NCBI GenBank assembly: GCA_017577365.1
Contig: PKRJ01000032.1
Coordinates: forward strand, 1-40,645
Direction of reading: 5' to 3'
DNA length: 40,645 nucleotides
DNA from: Gammaproteobacteria bacterium
GTDB taxonomy: Bacteria > Pseudomonadota > Gammaproteobacteria > Steroidobacterales > Rariloculaceae
Below, one piece after another: positions 9,166 to 17,247 of the stretch. Position 1 is the stretch's first letter, and every line of letters starts with the position of its first letter. The notes under the pieces were generated by a model. That model was not told where the DNA came from, did no database searches, and saw nothing but the letters and a program-made list of their open reading frames with translations. The translations under genes were made by a program, and so were the position numbers.

Positions 9166-10503
9166 TTACGCCGCGCGCACCCAGCGCACGAGCGTCTTCA
9201 AATTCGGCGGCTTGCCGTACATCAGGATGCCGATGCGGAACACCTTCGCCGCGAACCAGACCGCGGCGAAGACGCCCGCGATGCCGATCGCGATCGACAG
9301 CCACACCTGCCACGTCGGCGGCGGCTCGGTCGACCCCATGCGCATCAGCATCGCGAACGTGTTGATCGGCGGGGTGAGGCTCGCGACGACCGCGAGCGTC
9401 GAGCTCGGATCGCGCGCGATCGGGATCCACAGAAACCACGGCAGCATCAGGATCAGCATCAGCGGCGTCATCAGCGACTGCGCTTCGCGCATGTCGTTGA
9501 CGGCGGCGCCCGACGCCATCATCAGCGAGCCGATCGTGAAGAACCCGATCAGGAAGAACACGAGCAGATAGACGATCAGCGACGGATCGAGCAAGCCCAT
9601 CAGCGAGAACGACGTCAGAAGCAGCACGCCGAGGCCGACGTAGAGACTCATCGCGAGCAGACTCACAGCCATGTGCCCGAGCAGCTTGCCGGCCATGAGC
9701 TGCATCGGCGAGACCGCCGACAACAGGACTTCGATCACGCGGCTCGACTTCTCCTCGATGACCGTCGTCAGCAACGCCTGACCGCTGCCCATGACGCTGA
9801 TGATCAGCAGAAACATGAAGGCAAAAGGCAGCATCACGTTGAGCCCGCCGACCGTGGCGCGCTCCGCCTCGTCAGTCACCGTGACGGACCGCACGCGCGG
9901 AATCGTCGTCAGCTCGTTGATCCGCGCGCGGTCGAGCCCGGCGTCGCGCATCCTCGCGGCGATGATCGCCTCGCGCAGCACCTGCTGAACCGCGATCTCC
10001 GCGCGCTGATCCTGGCCCGCGGGCACGTAAAGGTCGAAGCTGCCGAGCGAGGATTCGTCGGCGCCCGGCCGCACGGCATTGTCGTGAATGACGGCGAGCG
10101 CGAGACGCCTGACCTCCGGCGTCCTCGCGAGCAGCCAGCGCTTCGCCTCGTCGAGATCCGCGTCGGGAGGCAGCTCGACGAGCTTCAAATTCGGCTTCGA
10201 TGCGAGGGCTTCAGCGACGGCACCGCTCGACGCATCGGCCCGCATGCGCCGGATCGCCTCGAACACGTCGGCCGTCTCGTTGCCTTCGGAGAGCCCTGCG
10301 CGAAGCTCCGGCAACACGTCCCCGGTCGCGTCGATGACCGCGAGCTCGCCTTCGACGACGAAAGCGCGGCCGCCGAAGAGCCGCGGACCGATCACCGTGA
10401 ACAACGCGATCGTCACCGGCAGCACCAAGAGACCGATGATGAATGCCTTCGTGAAAACCGTCGCGACGAACTCGCGCCGCGCGACCTCGAGCACTTTCTT
10501 CAT
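9166..10503 (-). CDS. ABC-2 type transporter permease (NatB-like)
   Basis: 445 aa from ATG at 10503 (MKKVLEVARREFVATVFTKA), the characteristic NatB-type opening. A first transmembrane helix (FIIGLLVLPVTIALFTVIG) is followed by a large soluble domain of about 200 residues. Then comes a C-terminal block of about five helices with the ABC-2 signature region TVIEEKSSRVIEVLLSAVSP (the EEK/R..E.L motif). It would act as an exporter only with a NatA-type ATPase, and none is encoded nearby. The gene lies about 90 bp downstream of the M56 peptidase gene on the same strand, so it may belong to the BlaI-controlled unit. Upstream in-frame codons to 10578 have no supporting ribosome site. Substrate is unknown. 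Confidence 0.88.
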   Translation of the reverse strand: MKKVLEVARREFVATVFTKAFIIGLLVLPVTIALFTVIGPRLFGGRAFVVEGELAVIDATGDVLPELRAGLSEGNETADVFEAIRRMRADASSGAVAEALASKPNLKLVELPPDADLDEAKRWLLARTPEVRRLALAVIHDNAVRPGADESSLGSFDLYVPAGQDQRAEIAVQQVLREAIIAARMRDAGLDRARINELTTIPRVRSVTVTDEAERATVGGLNVMLPFAFMFLLIISVMGSGQALLTTVIEEKSSRVIEVLLSAVSPMQLMAGKLLGHMAVSLLAMSLYVGLGVLLLTSFSLMGLLDPSLIVYLLVFFLIGFFTIGSLMMASGAAVNDMREAQSLMTPLMLILMLPWFLWIPIARDPSSTLAVVASLTPPINTFAMLMRMGSTEPPPTWQVWLSIAIGIAGVFAAVWFAAKVFRIGILMYGKPPNLKTLVRWVRAA

Positions 10504-10591
10504 TCTCGCGGCTCGAAACTTGCGTCGCCTATGGAATATCCCCGCGCCGATGATATCGGCTCGGACGCGGACACGCACGGCTGCCCGGCGC

Positions 10592-11620
10592 TCAACCCGT
10601 CCAGCCGAGCAGCGCCTCGACGGCGTGATGCGCGAAACGCACCGCGGGCAGCGTCACCGCGGTGAACGCCGCGGCCGCGATCACCGCAAGCCACCAGGAC
10701 GGGAGTCGCCGGAACGGCCCTCCGCTGAGGGCCGCGACCCGAACCGCGATCGCTTCCGGGCCGGAAGGGACGGGACCATCGCCGGACACTGCACGCGGCA
10801 GGGCGTGCAAGGCGCGTAACGTCTCGACGACCGCGTCGGCGCTGCCGGCCCTGTGCGCCGCTTCCGCGTCGCACGTGAGCTCGGCGGCGAGCGCGAGATC
10901 CTTGAGCAACGCGCGGCGAGGGCGCGCCGGTGCGAGCCGAAGGCCGATCCCCGCGACGACGCGTCGCAGATTGTCGTATCGCGCGGCGTGAGCATGCTCG
11001 TGGGCGAGCACGATCTCGAGCTGCCGAGGCGTGAGCCGATCGACGAGCGCCCGCGAAACGACCACGCGCGGCCTCAGCACGCCGGTGCAGTACGCGAAGG
11101 CCGCGTCACTCTCGATCACCGCGACCGCGGGAACCGTTCGAGAGAAGCCGCCTTTGTCGGAGATCGAGGAGGCGATAGCCCGCCCGGCGTCGGCCCCGGC
11201 TGCGGGACGGGCGAGCCGCTCGAGCGCGAGTGCAAGCCCACGGCCCTCACGGACGCCGGTGGCGACCGACCGCCAGGCGATGACGCTCCACGCGGCAATG
11301 CCGAAGACGAGCAGCACGGCCAGCGTCATCTCGGCTTCGAGTATCGGCACGTGCGGCCGACAGCCGATCTCCGCATGGCAGTGGGCATCGACGAAATGGC
11401 CGCCGGCCAGCGGCACGAAACCGAGCACCGCGACCGCGACACCGCACGCGAGCGGAGCGAGCGCGAGCGCGAGCAGCACGGCGCCGCGCTGGTCGGGCGC
11501 CAGACGGGCGAGCGCGCGGCCCGCGAGCGCATGCAGCGCCGTCGCGCCCCAGCCGAACACGAGCCAGCACACCACGAATGCGAGCCACGGCAGGGCGAAC
11601 GGTACGCCGATCGTGCTCAT
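10592..11620 (-). CDS. M56-family membrane metallopeptidase (BlaR1/MecR1-like, no sensor domain)
   Basis: 342 aa. Membrane helices occupy roughly residues 8-30, 45-75 and 95-120. A zinc-peptidase core follows, with HEHAH at residues 207-211 (HExxH), a preceding region typical of M56 (TGVLRPRVVVSRALVDRLTPRQLEIVLA) and a downstream AAELTCDAEAA that supplies the third-ligand region. A final helix lies near the C-terminus. BlaR1 and MecR1 proteins are known to cut BlaI/MecI repressors, but they are about 585-600 aa with an extracytoplasmic penicillin-binding domain that is absent here. The start overlaps the BlaI stop by 4 nt, so repressor and protease are translationally coupled. Its signal is therefore something other than a classical beta-lactam sensor, or is sensed by a partner. 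Confidence 0.88.
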   Translation of the reverse strand: MSTIGVPFALPWLAFVVCWLVFGWGATALHALAGRALARLAPDQRGAVLLALALAPLACGVAVAVLGFVPLAGGHFVDAHCHAEIGCRPHVPILEAEMTLAVLLVFGIAAWSVIAWRSVATGVREGRGLALALERLARPAAGADAGRAIASSISDKGGFSRTVPAVAVIESDAAFAYCTGVLRPRVVVSRALVDRLTPRQLEIVLAHEHAHAARYDNLRRVVAGIGLRLAPARPRRALLKDLALAAELTCDAEAAHRAGSADAVVETLRALHALPRAVSGDGPVPSGPEAIAVRVAALSGGPFRRLPSWWLAVIAAAAFTAVTLPAVRFAHHAVEALLGWTG

Positions 11621-12021
11621 GGCTTCTCCCGTCGACGCTTCGCGCTCGTCTCGAGCTCGTCGAGCAAGCGCGGCGAGTATTCGCCGAGGAGATCGACGAA
11701 GCCCGAGATCACGGGCTCGAGCGCGCCGTCCGCGACGCGCTCGGCGACATCCTCGATCAAGAGTCCGATCAGCCCTTCACGCGTGACTTTTGGCGTATAA
11801 CGATACGCGCGGCCGACCTTCTCGCGCGACACGAGCGACTTGCGGTGCAGACGCTCGAGCGTGACCTGCACGGTGCTCAGCGTGATACGCCGACCTTGGA
11901 GTCGCTCGAGCACGGTGCGCGCGTCGAGCGCCGGCTCGGTCCATAGCAGGCTCATCACGTCGAGCTCGAGCGCCCCGAGCTCGAGCCTCCTTGCTCTTCT
12001 TCGCAACCGCGGGAATCGCAC
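11617..12021 (-). CDS. BlaI/MecI-family transcriptional repressor
   Basis: About 134 aa from GTG at 12021; a second GTG at 12024 is equally in frame. Both follow GGAGGG, and the downstream one has better spacing. The winged-helix core is clear: LGALELDVMSLLWTEPALDARTVLERL, then the recognition part ITLSTVQVTLERLHRKSLVSREK and the wing GRAYRYTPKV. The C-terminal half (LIGLLIEDVAERVADGALEPVISGFVDLL) is the dimerisation and cleavage region of the family. It would repress its own operon and probably the divergent TonB receptor until cleaved by the coupled M56 protease. Beta-lactamase is not found in the window, so the regulon is not obviously antibiotic resistance. Confidence 0.88.
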   Translation of the reverse strand: MRFPRLRRRARRLELGALELDVMSLLWTEPALDARTVLERLQGRRITLSTVQVTLERLHRKSLVSREKVGRAYRYTPKVTREGLIGLLIEDVAERVADGALEPVISGFVDLLGEYSPRLLDELETSAKRRREKP

Positions 12022-12054
12022 CACTCGCCCTCCGGCAACCTGCGCCGATTGTAG

Positions 12055-12098
12055 CGGCGCCGGAAGGCGCCGACGAAAACCGGCCGCTGCTCGGTTTT
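12055..12098. promoter_or_regulatory. Candidate operator region between blaI-like gene and TonB receptor
   Basis: The 119-bp divergent gap holds two adjacent dyads. One is CGGCGCC-GGAA-GGCGCCG (12055-12072). The other is AAAACCG-N9-CGGTTTT (12076-12082 and 12092-12098). Neither matches the classical TACA/TGTA BlaI operator. As the only symmetric elements in a shared promoter region next to a repressor gene, they are the best operator candidates. The second, followed by T residues, could also act as an attenuator-like hairpin. Confidence 0.35.
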
Positions 12099-12140
12099 TC
12101 TCGACGGTGGTAGAACGCAAGCCGCGAGAAAGGAGACGCG

Positions 12141-14210
12141 ATGAAGCTCTCTATCCGTTGCCCGCTGCCGGTCTCCCCGGCGTCGCTCGCCGCAAGCGTC
12201 GCGCTCGTGGCGATCGTCGCGCCGCGGCACGCCGCCGCGCTCGATTCGCTCGAAGAGGTCACGGTGCGCGGGCGCTGGGACAACCCGATCGGCCGCAGCA
12301 TCAGCGCATCGCAGGGCGTCGTCGGCGCCGAGGAGATCGCGCTTCGACCGCGCCTTCGCACCGGCGACATTCTCGAAGCCGTGCCGGGTCTGATCATGAC
12401 TCAGCACAGCGGCACGGGGAAATCGAATCAGATGTTCCTGCGCGGCTTCAATCTCGACCACGGCACGGATTTCGCGACGTGGGTCGACGGAATGCCCGTG
12501 AACATGCCGACGCACGGCCACGGACAAGGCTATACGGATTTGAACTTCCTGATCCCCGAGCTCGTCGAGCGAATCGAATACCGCAAAGGCGCTTACTACG
12601 CCGACGTCTCGGACTTCTCCTCCGCCGGATCGGCGAGACTTTCGACGTTCCGCCGGCTCGACGAAGGCATGCTTCAGGCCGGCGTCGGCGAGGACGGGTA
12701 CGTCCGCGTGTTGCTGGCGGATAGCGTCGCCGTCGGCCGCGGAGATCTGCTTTTCGCCGCGCAAGCGCACCGCTACGACGGGCCATGGGTCGACGTGCCC
12801 GAGGACCTCGAGCGGCGAAACGCGCTCGTGACCTGGTCCGCACGGCCCGACGAGGACCGCGAGTGGCACGTGACTCTGATGGCCTACGATGCCGAATGGA
12901 ACGCCGCCGATCAGATTCCTCGCCGCGCCGTCGACGCGGGCCTGCTCTCCCCGCTCGGCTCGATCGATCCGACGCTCGGCGGCGAAACGTCGCGCCATAG
13001 CCTTTCCGGAGGCTGGCACGGATCCGTCGGGCGCGGCCGCGCGCGCGTCAACGCGTATCTGATCGACTACGAGCTCGACCTTTTCTCGAATTTCACGTAT
13101 TGGCTCGACGATCCGGTGGACGGCGATCAGTTCGAGCAGGTCGACGACCGTACCGTCGCGGGACTCGATCTCGCGTTCTCCTTCGGGGGCAGAAGGTCGA
13201 GCCACACGTTCGGCGCGGGCCTCCGGCACGACGATATCGACGATGTGGGTCTCTTTCGCTCGAAAGCTCGACGGCGAGGCGCGGCGATCCGACGCGACAG
13301 CGTCGAGCAGCGGAGCATAGGGCTCTATTACTCGAACGAGACGAGCTGGACGGAGCGGCTGCGAAGCATCGTCGGGCTCCGCGCCGACCGTTACGACTTC
13401 GACGTCACGAGCGCGTTTGCACCGAATTCGGGCAGCTCGGACGACACGATCGTCTCGCCGAAGGCGAGCGTGATCTACGCGGCGAGCGACGAGATCGAGC
13501 TTTACGTGAGCGCGGGCAAGAGCTTTCACAGCAACGATGCGCGCGGCACGACGATCGCGTTCGACCCGGTCACGGAAGAGCCCGCGGAGCGGGTCGATCC
13601 GCTCGTCGCTTCGCGACAGGCCGAGGTCGGCGCTCGCGCTTTCTTCGACGATCGCGTCAATCTCTCGGCGACGTTGTGGTATCTCGAGCTCGACTCGGAG
13701 CTCCTGTTCGTCGGCGACGCCGGCAACACCGAGGCGAGCGGCGCGAGCCGCCGGTACGGCATCGAGATCCCCCTCTACTATCGAATCAACGAGCAAGTCA
13801 CATTCGACGTCGAGCTCGCGCTGACCGAGTCCGAGTTCACGGACGACAGCCCGGCCGGCCGCGAGATACCGGGCTCGATCGACCGGGTGCTCTCCGCCGG
13901 CGTGACCGTGAATCGGCCGAACGGTCTGTACGGCAGCGCGAGGCTGCGCTACTTCGGCCCTCGACCGCTGGTCGAGGACGGCAGTGTCGAATCGGGCTCA
14001 TCGGCAGTCGTCAACGCCTCGGTCGGGTATCGACGCGATCGGTTCGATATTCGCTTCGACGTGCTGAACCTGCTCGACTCCGACGACGAGGACATCGCCT
14101 ACTTCTATGCGTCGCGCTTGCCGGGCGAGCCGCTCGCCGGCGTGGAAGACGTGCACTTCCACCCGATCGAGCCGCGGACGGCTCGGCTATACGTGCGCTT
14201 CGCATTCTGA
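12141..14210 (+). CDS. TonB-dependent receptor (689 aa)
   Basis: Start ATG 12141 follows AAAGGAGA by 5 nt. A signal peptide is present (about residues 1-33, ending HAAAL). A short TonB-box-like LEEVTVRGRWDN follows, then a plug domain with GDILEAVPGLIMTQHSGTGKSNQMFLRG, DGMPVNMPTHGHGQGYTDLN and ELVERIEYRKGAYYADV. The barrel ends with RTARLYVRFAF, with a terminal aromatic residue as expected for an outer-membrane protein. The histidine- and glycine-rich plug loop (MPTHGHGQGYTD) is characteristic of a widespread receptor subgroup whose substrate I do not know. It is divergent from the BlaI/M56 genes, which are its likely regulators. Confidence 0.92.
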   Translation: MKLSIRCPLPVSPASLAASVALVAIVAPRHAAALDSLEEVTVRGRWDNPIGRSISASQGVVGAEEIALRPRLRTGDILEAVPGLIMTQHSGTGKSNQMFLRGFNLDHGTDFATWVDGMPVNMPTHGHGQGYTDLNFLIPELVERIEYRKGAYYADVSDFSSAGSARLSTFRRLDEGMLQAGVGEDGYVRVLLADSVAVGRGDLLFAAQAHRYDGPWVDVPEDLERRNALVTWSARPDEDREWHVTLMAYDAEWNAADQIPRRAVDAGLLSPLGSIDPTLGGETSRHSLSGGWHGSVGRGRARVNAYLIDYELDLFSNFTYWLDDPVDGDQFEQVDDRTVAGLDLAFSFGGRRSSHTFGAGLRHDDIDDVGLFRSKARRRGAAIRRDSVEQRSIGLYYSNETSWTERLRSIVGLRADRYDFDVTSAFAPNSGSSDDTIVSPKASVIYAASDEIELYVSAGKSFHSNDARGTTIAFDPVTEEPAERVDPLVASRQAEVGARAFFDDRVNLSATLWYLELDSELLFVGDAGNTEASGASRRYGIEIPLYYRINEQVTFDVELALTESEFTDDSPAGREIPGSIDRVLSAGVTVNRPNGLYGSARLRYFGPRPLVEDGSVESGSSAVVNASVGYRRDRFDIRFDVLNLLDSDDEDIAYFYASRLPGEPLAGVEDVHFHPIEPRTARLYVRFAF

Positions 14211-14389
14211 AGCCACGCTCCGACGCGCTTCCGCGTCGTTTCCGCAGCGCTCCGAACCGCCCGGCGTCACGCAGGCAGGGCTTGCCGGCATACCCGCTTT
14301 CGACGCCGCGAGCCGCGGGCCGCACCTCGGTGGATGACACCACCCGGCCACCCGCCCTTTCGGGAACCACGTATTGCCACCCCGTTGCG

Positions 14390-14408
14390 AATGCGAATCC
14401 TTCTCATT
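14390..14408. promoter_or_regulatory. Candidate Fur box upstream of FecA-like receptor
   Basis: AATGCGAATCCTTCTCATT is a 19-bp imperfect palindrome. The half-sites AATGxGAA and TTCxCATT are symmetric around a 3-nt centre. It resembles the AATGAGAATnATTCTCATT type of ferric-uptake-regulator site. It lies about 80 bp before the GTG start of the receptor, where an iron-repressed promoter would be. The call is by eye against the known consensus. Confidence 0.6.
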
Positions 14409-14486
14409 TACACTACGAGCGGCTGCCCGGCAGATGGCCGGCGCTCATAAGAACGAGGAAAACCAGTTTTCAGCAAGGAGCTGCAC

Positions 14487-16607
14487 GTGCTTACCCATTC
14501 GAATACGGCCGCGCTCTCGATCCGGCTTCCGATCGCGGCCGCGGTCCTGGCCGCGATCGGCACGCTGGCCGGGCATCAAGCAAGCGCGCAGACGACGCGC
14601 AACGCCGACCCGAACCGCGACCTGCCGACGATCGTCGTCGTCGGCAAGGCGCAGGACGCGATCGACCGCCAGCCCGCGGCGGTCTCGCTGATCACGCCCG
14701 AGGTGCTGCAGCTCGTGCAGCCGCGCTCGACGGAGGAAGCGCTGCGAACGGTACCGGGCGTGGCGATCAAGCCCGAGGAGGAGACGGCGATCGTCACGAA
14801 TATCGGCATTCGGGGCTTGAGCGCCGCGGACTACAAGACGCTGATCCTCGAGGACGGCGCGCCCGTCGCGCCGGGGCTCTTCGTCGGCAATGCGCGCTAC
14901 TACAACCCGCGCATCCAGCGCATGGACAGCATCGAGGTGCTCCGCGGCGCGGCGTCGCTGCGCTACGGCCCGAGCACGATCGGCGGCGTGATCAACTACA
15001 TCACGAAGCAGCCGCGTGACGGCGTCGAGATCGGGCTGCGCGCCGGATCCTTCGGCACGCGCGAAGCGAGCCTCGAGCTCGGCACGAGCACACGGTCCGG
15101 GGACGGCACGTTCGGCGCGTTCATCACGCACGCGACGAGCGACGGCTTCATGGACAAGGGCTATGACATGACGGACGTCGTGCTCAAGGCGGGCTTCGAG
15201 CTCGCCGACAATCAACGGCTCGGCCTGAAGTACACGAACTACTCGAACGACGCGAACATCTCCTATCGCGGGGTCTTCCTCGACGAGTTCCTCGCCGGCG
15301 CTGATTACAACCCGGCGCCGGACGACTGGTTCTTGACCGAGCGGCGCTCGCTCGACCTCAACCACGAGTGGCAGATCGCCTCCAACGCGCGGCTCAACAC
15401 GCTCGTCTACGGCAGCGAGATGTACCGCGACTACTGGCGCTTCGCGACGGACAACGCGGCGTCGGGAGCCGCGGGGCGCTGGATCTACACGGATAACGTG
15501 AACGGCAACAACCGCTCGTTCGAGCGCTTCGGCATCGAGAGCCGACTCGTCGTCGACCATTCGAGCCTCGGCATCGCGAACGAGACCGAGCTCGGCGTGC
15601 GCTACATGACCGAGGAGATGCACGACCAGACCGTGGCCGCGACCCGCGCGACGCCCCGCACCGGTCCGCTGAACAAGGACGTCATCGATTCGGCCGACAG
15701 CCTCGCCCTTTACGTGCAGAACCGCTTCGTGCTGTCGGACCGCCTGGCGCTGACGGCCGGCCTTCGCGCGGAGCGCTACGAGCAGAGGCGCGAAGATCTG
15801 CGCGTCCCTGCGAACAACAGGGCCGACACGTCGAATACCGAGGTCATGCCCGGCGTCGGCGTGACGTACGAGATCGCGCCCGGCGTTCAGCTCTTCGCGA
15901 ACGCGTACGAGGCCTTCTCGCCGGCGCTGAACGGCGACGCGCTGAACGGTTTGCAAGATCAGCGGCTCGATGCGGAGCGCTCGAAGAACTTCGAGGCGGG
16001 TGTGCGCGGCCGCACCGAAAGCGAGCGCATCCGCTACGAGCTGACCGTGTTCCGGATGGATTTCGACAACCAGATCATCCCGGCGAACAGCAACAGCGAG
16101 TTCCAGGTGACGAACGGCGGCGCGACGTTCCACCAAGGCGTCGAGGGCGGGTTCGGCATCGACGTTGGCGCGGGCTTCGGTGTGAACGCGACCTTCACGT
16201 ACATTCCGGACGCCGAGTTCGACGGCGATCGCTTCGACCGCAACGGCAACCTGACGACGCCGGACGGCAACCGCATCCCGTACACGCCCGAGTGGATCGC
16301 GAACCTCGGCCTCACGTACTCGCGGGGCGACTTCAGGGGCTCGCTGAACGTGCACCGGATGGGCGCGCAGTACACCGACGTGATGAACACGGTCCCGATC
16401 GCGGAGAACCTCACGGGCTTCTTCACCGGCCGCATCGACGGCTACACGCTCGTCGATCTCAGCGTGCTCTACAACGTCAGCGACGAGCTCAGCATCGGCG
16501 CGGCGGTGAAAAACGCGACCGACGAGCATTACATCGCGAGCCTGCGTCAGGGCATCTACGTCGGGCCCGAGCGCAGCTACGACGTCACGTTGAAATACCG
16601 GTTCTGA
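14487..16607 (+). CDS. TonB-dependent ferric-chelate receptor (FecA-like)
   Basis: 706 aa from a GTG start set by AGGAG at 14476-14480. A signal peptide (about residues 1-35, ending ASAQ) leads to LPTIVVVGKAQDAIDRQPAAVSLITPEVL and a plug with EEALRTVPGVAIKPEEETAIV, IGIRGLSAADYKTLILEDG and MDSIEVLRGAASLRYGPSTIGGVINYIT. The barrel has FEAGVRGRTESERIRYELTVFRMDFDNQIIP and GAAVKNATDEHYIASLRQGIYVGPERSYDVTLKYRF. This organisation matches FecA/Fiu-type iron-chelate receptors, but without the extra N-terminal signalling domain of FecA itself. It therefore probably responds to iron through the Fur box rather than through a sigma/anti-sigma pair. Ferric citrate versus another chelate cannot be decided. 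Confidence 0.9.
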   Translation: MLTHSNTAALSIRLPIAAAVLAAIGTLAGHQASAQTTRNADPNRDLPTIVVVGKAQDAIDRQPAAVSLITPEVLQLVQPRSTEEALRTVPGVAIKPEEETAIVTNIGIRGLSAADYKTLILEDGAPVAPGLFVGNARYYNPRIQRMDSIEVLRGAASLRYGPSTIGGVINYITKQPRDGVEIGLRAGSFGTREASLELGTSTRSGDGTFGAFITHATSDGFMDKGYDMTDVVLKAGFELADNQRLGLKYTNYSNDANISYRGVFLDEFLAGADYNPAPDDWFLTERRSLDLNHEWQIASNARLNTLVYGSEMYRDYWRFATDNAASGAAGRWIYTDNVNGNNRSFERFGIESRLVVDHSSLGIANETELGVRYMTEEMHDQTVAATRATPRTGPLNKDVIDSADSLALYVQNRFVLSDRLALTAGLRAERYEQRREDLRVPANNRADTSNTEVMPGVGVTYEIAPGVQLFANAYEAFSPALNGDALNGLQDQRLDAERSKNFEAGVRGRTESERIRYELTVFRMDFDNQIIPANSNSEFQVTNGGATFHQGVEGGFGIDVGAGFGVNATFTYIPDAEFDGDRFDRNGNLTTPDGNRIPYTPEWIANLGLTYSRGDFRGSLNVHRMGAQYTDVMNTVPIAENLTGFFTGRIDGYTLVDLSVLYNVSDELSIGAAVKNATDEHYIASLRQGIYVGPERSYDVTLKYRF

Positions 16608-16617
16608 ACGAGCCCAC

Positions 16618-16645
16618 GGCCGGGAGCCTGCGCAGGCTCCCGGCC
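16618..16645. terminator. Perfect 28-bp palindrome between convergent genes
   Basis: GGCCGGGAGCCTGC followed directly by its reverse complement, so every base is paired; in RNA the central 4-6 nt would form the loop. It sits 10 bp after the FecA-like receptor stop and 16 bp from the end of the convergent PEP-CTERM gene, so it can serve as a bidirectional terminator. Confidence 0.7.
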
Positions 16646-16661
16646 AAGCCTTGGAAAGCGC

Positions 16662-17204
16662 CTATCCGCGGCGCAGCCGCAGCAACCCGACCACGCCGGC
16701 GGCGAGCAGCGACAGCGTGCCGGGCTCCGGCACGCGAGCCGTCTGAATCTCGTAATCGATCGACCGCGGCCCGAACGGCCCGAAGCCCGAGCCGCCGACG
16801 ACCAGCGTGTAGCTGCCGCTGACGGGCAGCAGAACGTCCTGAAGCAGGGTCGCGCCGGCCGCGAGCTCGAACTGCAGAAGACCCGTCAGTCCGCCCCAAT
16901 CGAACGGCGTGCCGAGAAACGACGGCGTCGCCAGGAAGTCGTCGAAGCGCGTCGTCGTGCCCGCGTAGAGAGCGACGAGCAGATCGCCTTCCGGGGCCCG
17001 ATTGCGCGTGAACAGCGAGATGGTCTCGCCCGCCGCGCCGCTATAGCTCCAGAAATCGACCGCCGTCGGACCATTCGACCAGCCGTCGTACGCGACGCTT
17101 CCGGTTCTCGGCAGGCCGTCCGAGAGATCGCCGAGATACTGAGGGATCGCGCCGGCCAGCCCGGGCAGCAGCGCAAGCGTGACGAGCAAAGCGAGATGAC
17201 GCAT
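16662..17204 (-). CDS. PEP-CTERM sorting-signal protein
   Basis: 180 aa exported protein. An N-terminal signal peptide (MRHLALLVTLALLPGLAGA) is followed by a soluble beta-rich domain of about 135 residues. It contains DFWSYSGAAGETISLFTRN and LPVSGSYTLVVGGSGFG, like pre-peptidase C-terminal/beta-sandwich domains. The C-terminus is a textbook PEP-CTERM tripartite signal: VPEPGT, a hydrophobic helix (LSLLAAGVVGLL) and a basic end (RLRRG). Such proteins are known to be processed by an exosortase, often linked with exopolysaccharide production; no exosortase gene is in the window. It lies 43 bp downstream of the PhoX-like gene on the same strand and is probably co-transcribed with it. Confidence 0.9.
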   Translation of the reverse strand: MRHLALLVTLALLPGLAGAIPQYLGDLSDGLPRTGSVAYDGWSNGPTAVDFWSYSGAAGETISLFTRNRAPEGDLLVALYAGTTTRFDDFLATPSFLGTPFDWGGLTGLLQFELAAGATLLQDVLLPVSGSYTLVVGGSGFGPFGPRSIDYEIQTARVPEPGTLSLLAAGVVGLLRLRRG

Positions 17205-17247
17205 CGTTGTGCTCCTTGATTCTCTTTCGTCGCGGAAAGGGGACGGC

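Noticed and set aside
11617..12021. Beta-lactam resistance regulon
   Set aside because: No beta-lactamase or penicillin-binding protein gene is present, and the M56 partner lacks the sensor domain.
11955..13796. 613-codon minus-strand frame over the second receptor
   Set aside because: Antisense of a real receptor and overlapping the BlaI gene; no recognisable domain.
14211..14486. Cobalamin riboswitch upstream of the third receptor
   Set aside because: No B12-box or supporting stem arrangement could be recognised; the Fur-like palindrome explains regulation better.
14445..16529. 694-codon minus-strand frame across the FecA-like receptor
   Set aside because: The plus strand has plug, barrel, signal peptide, ribosome site and Fur box; the minus frame shows only low-complexity Arg/Ala/Val sequence.
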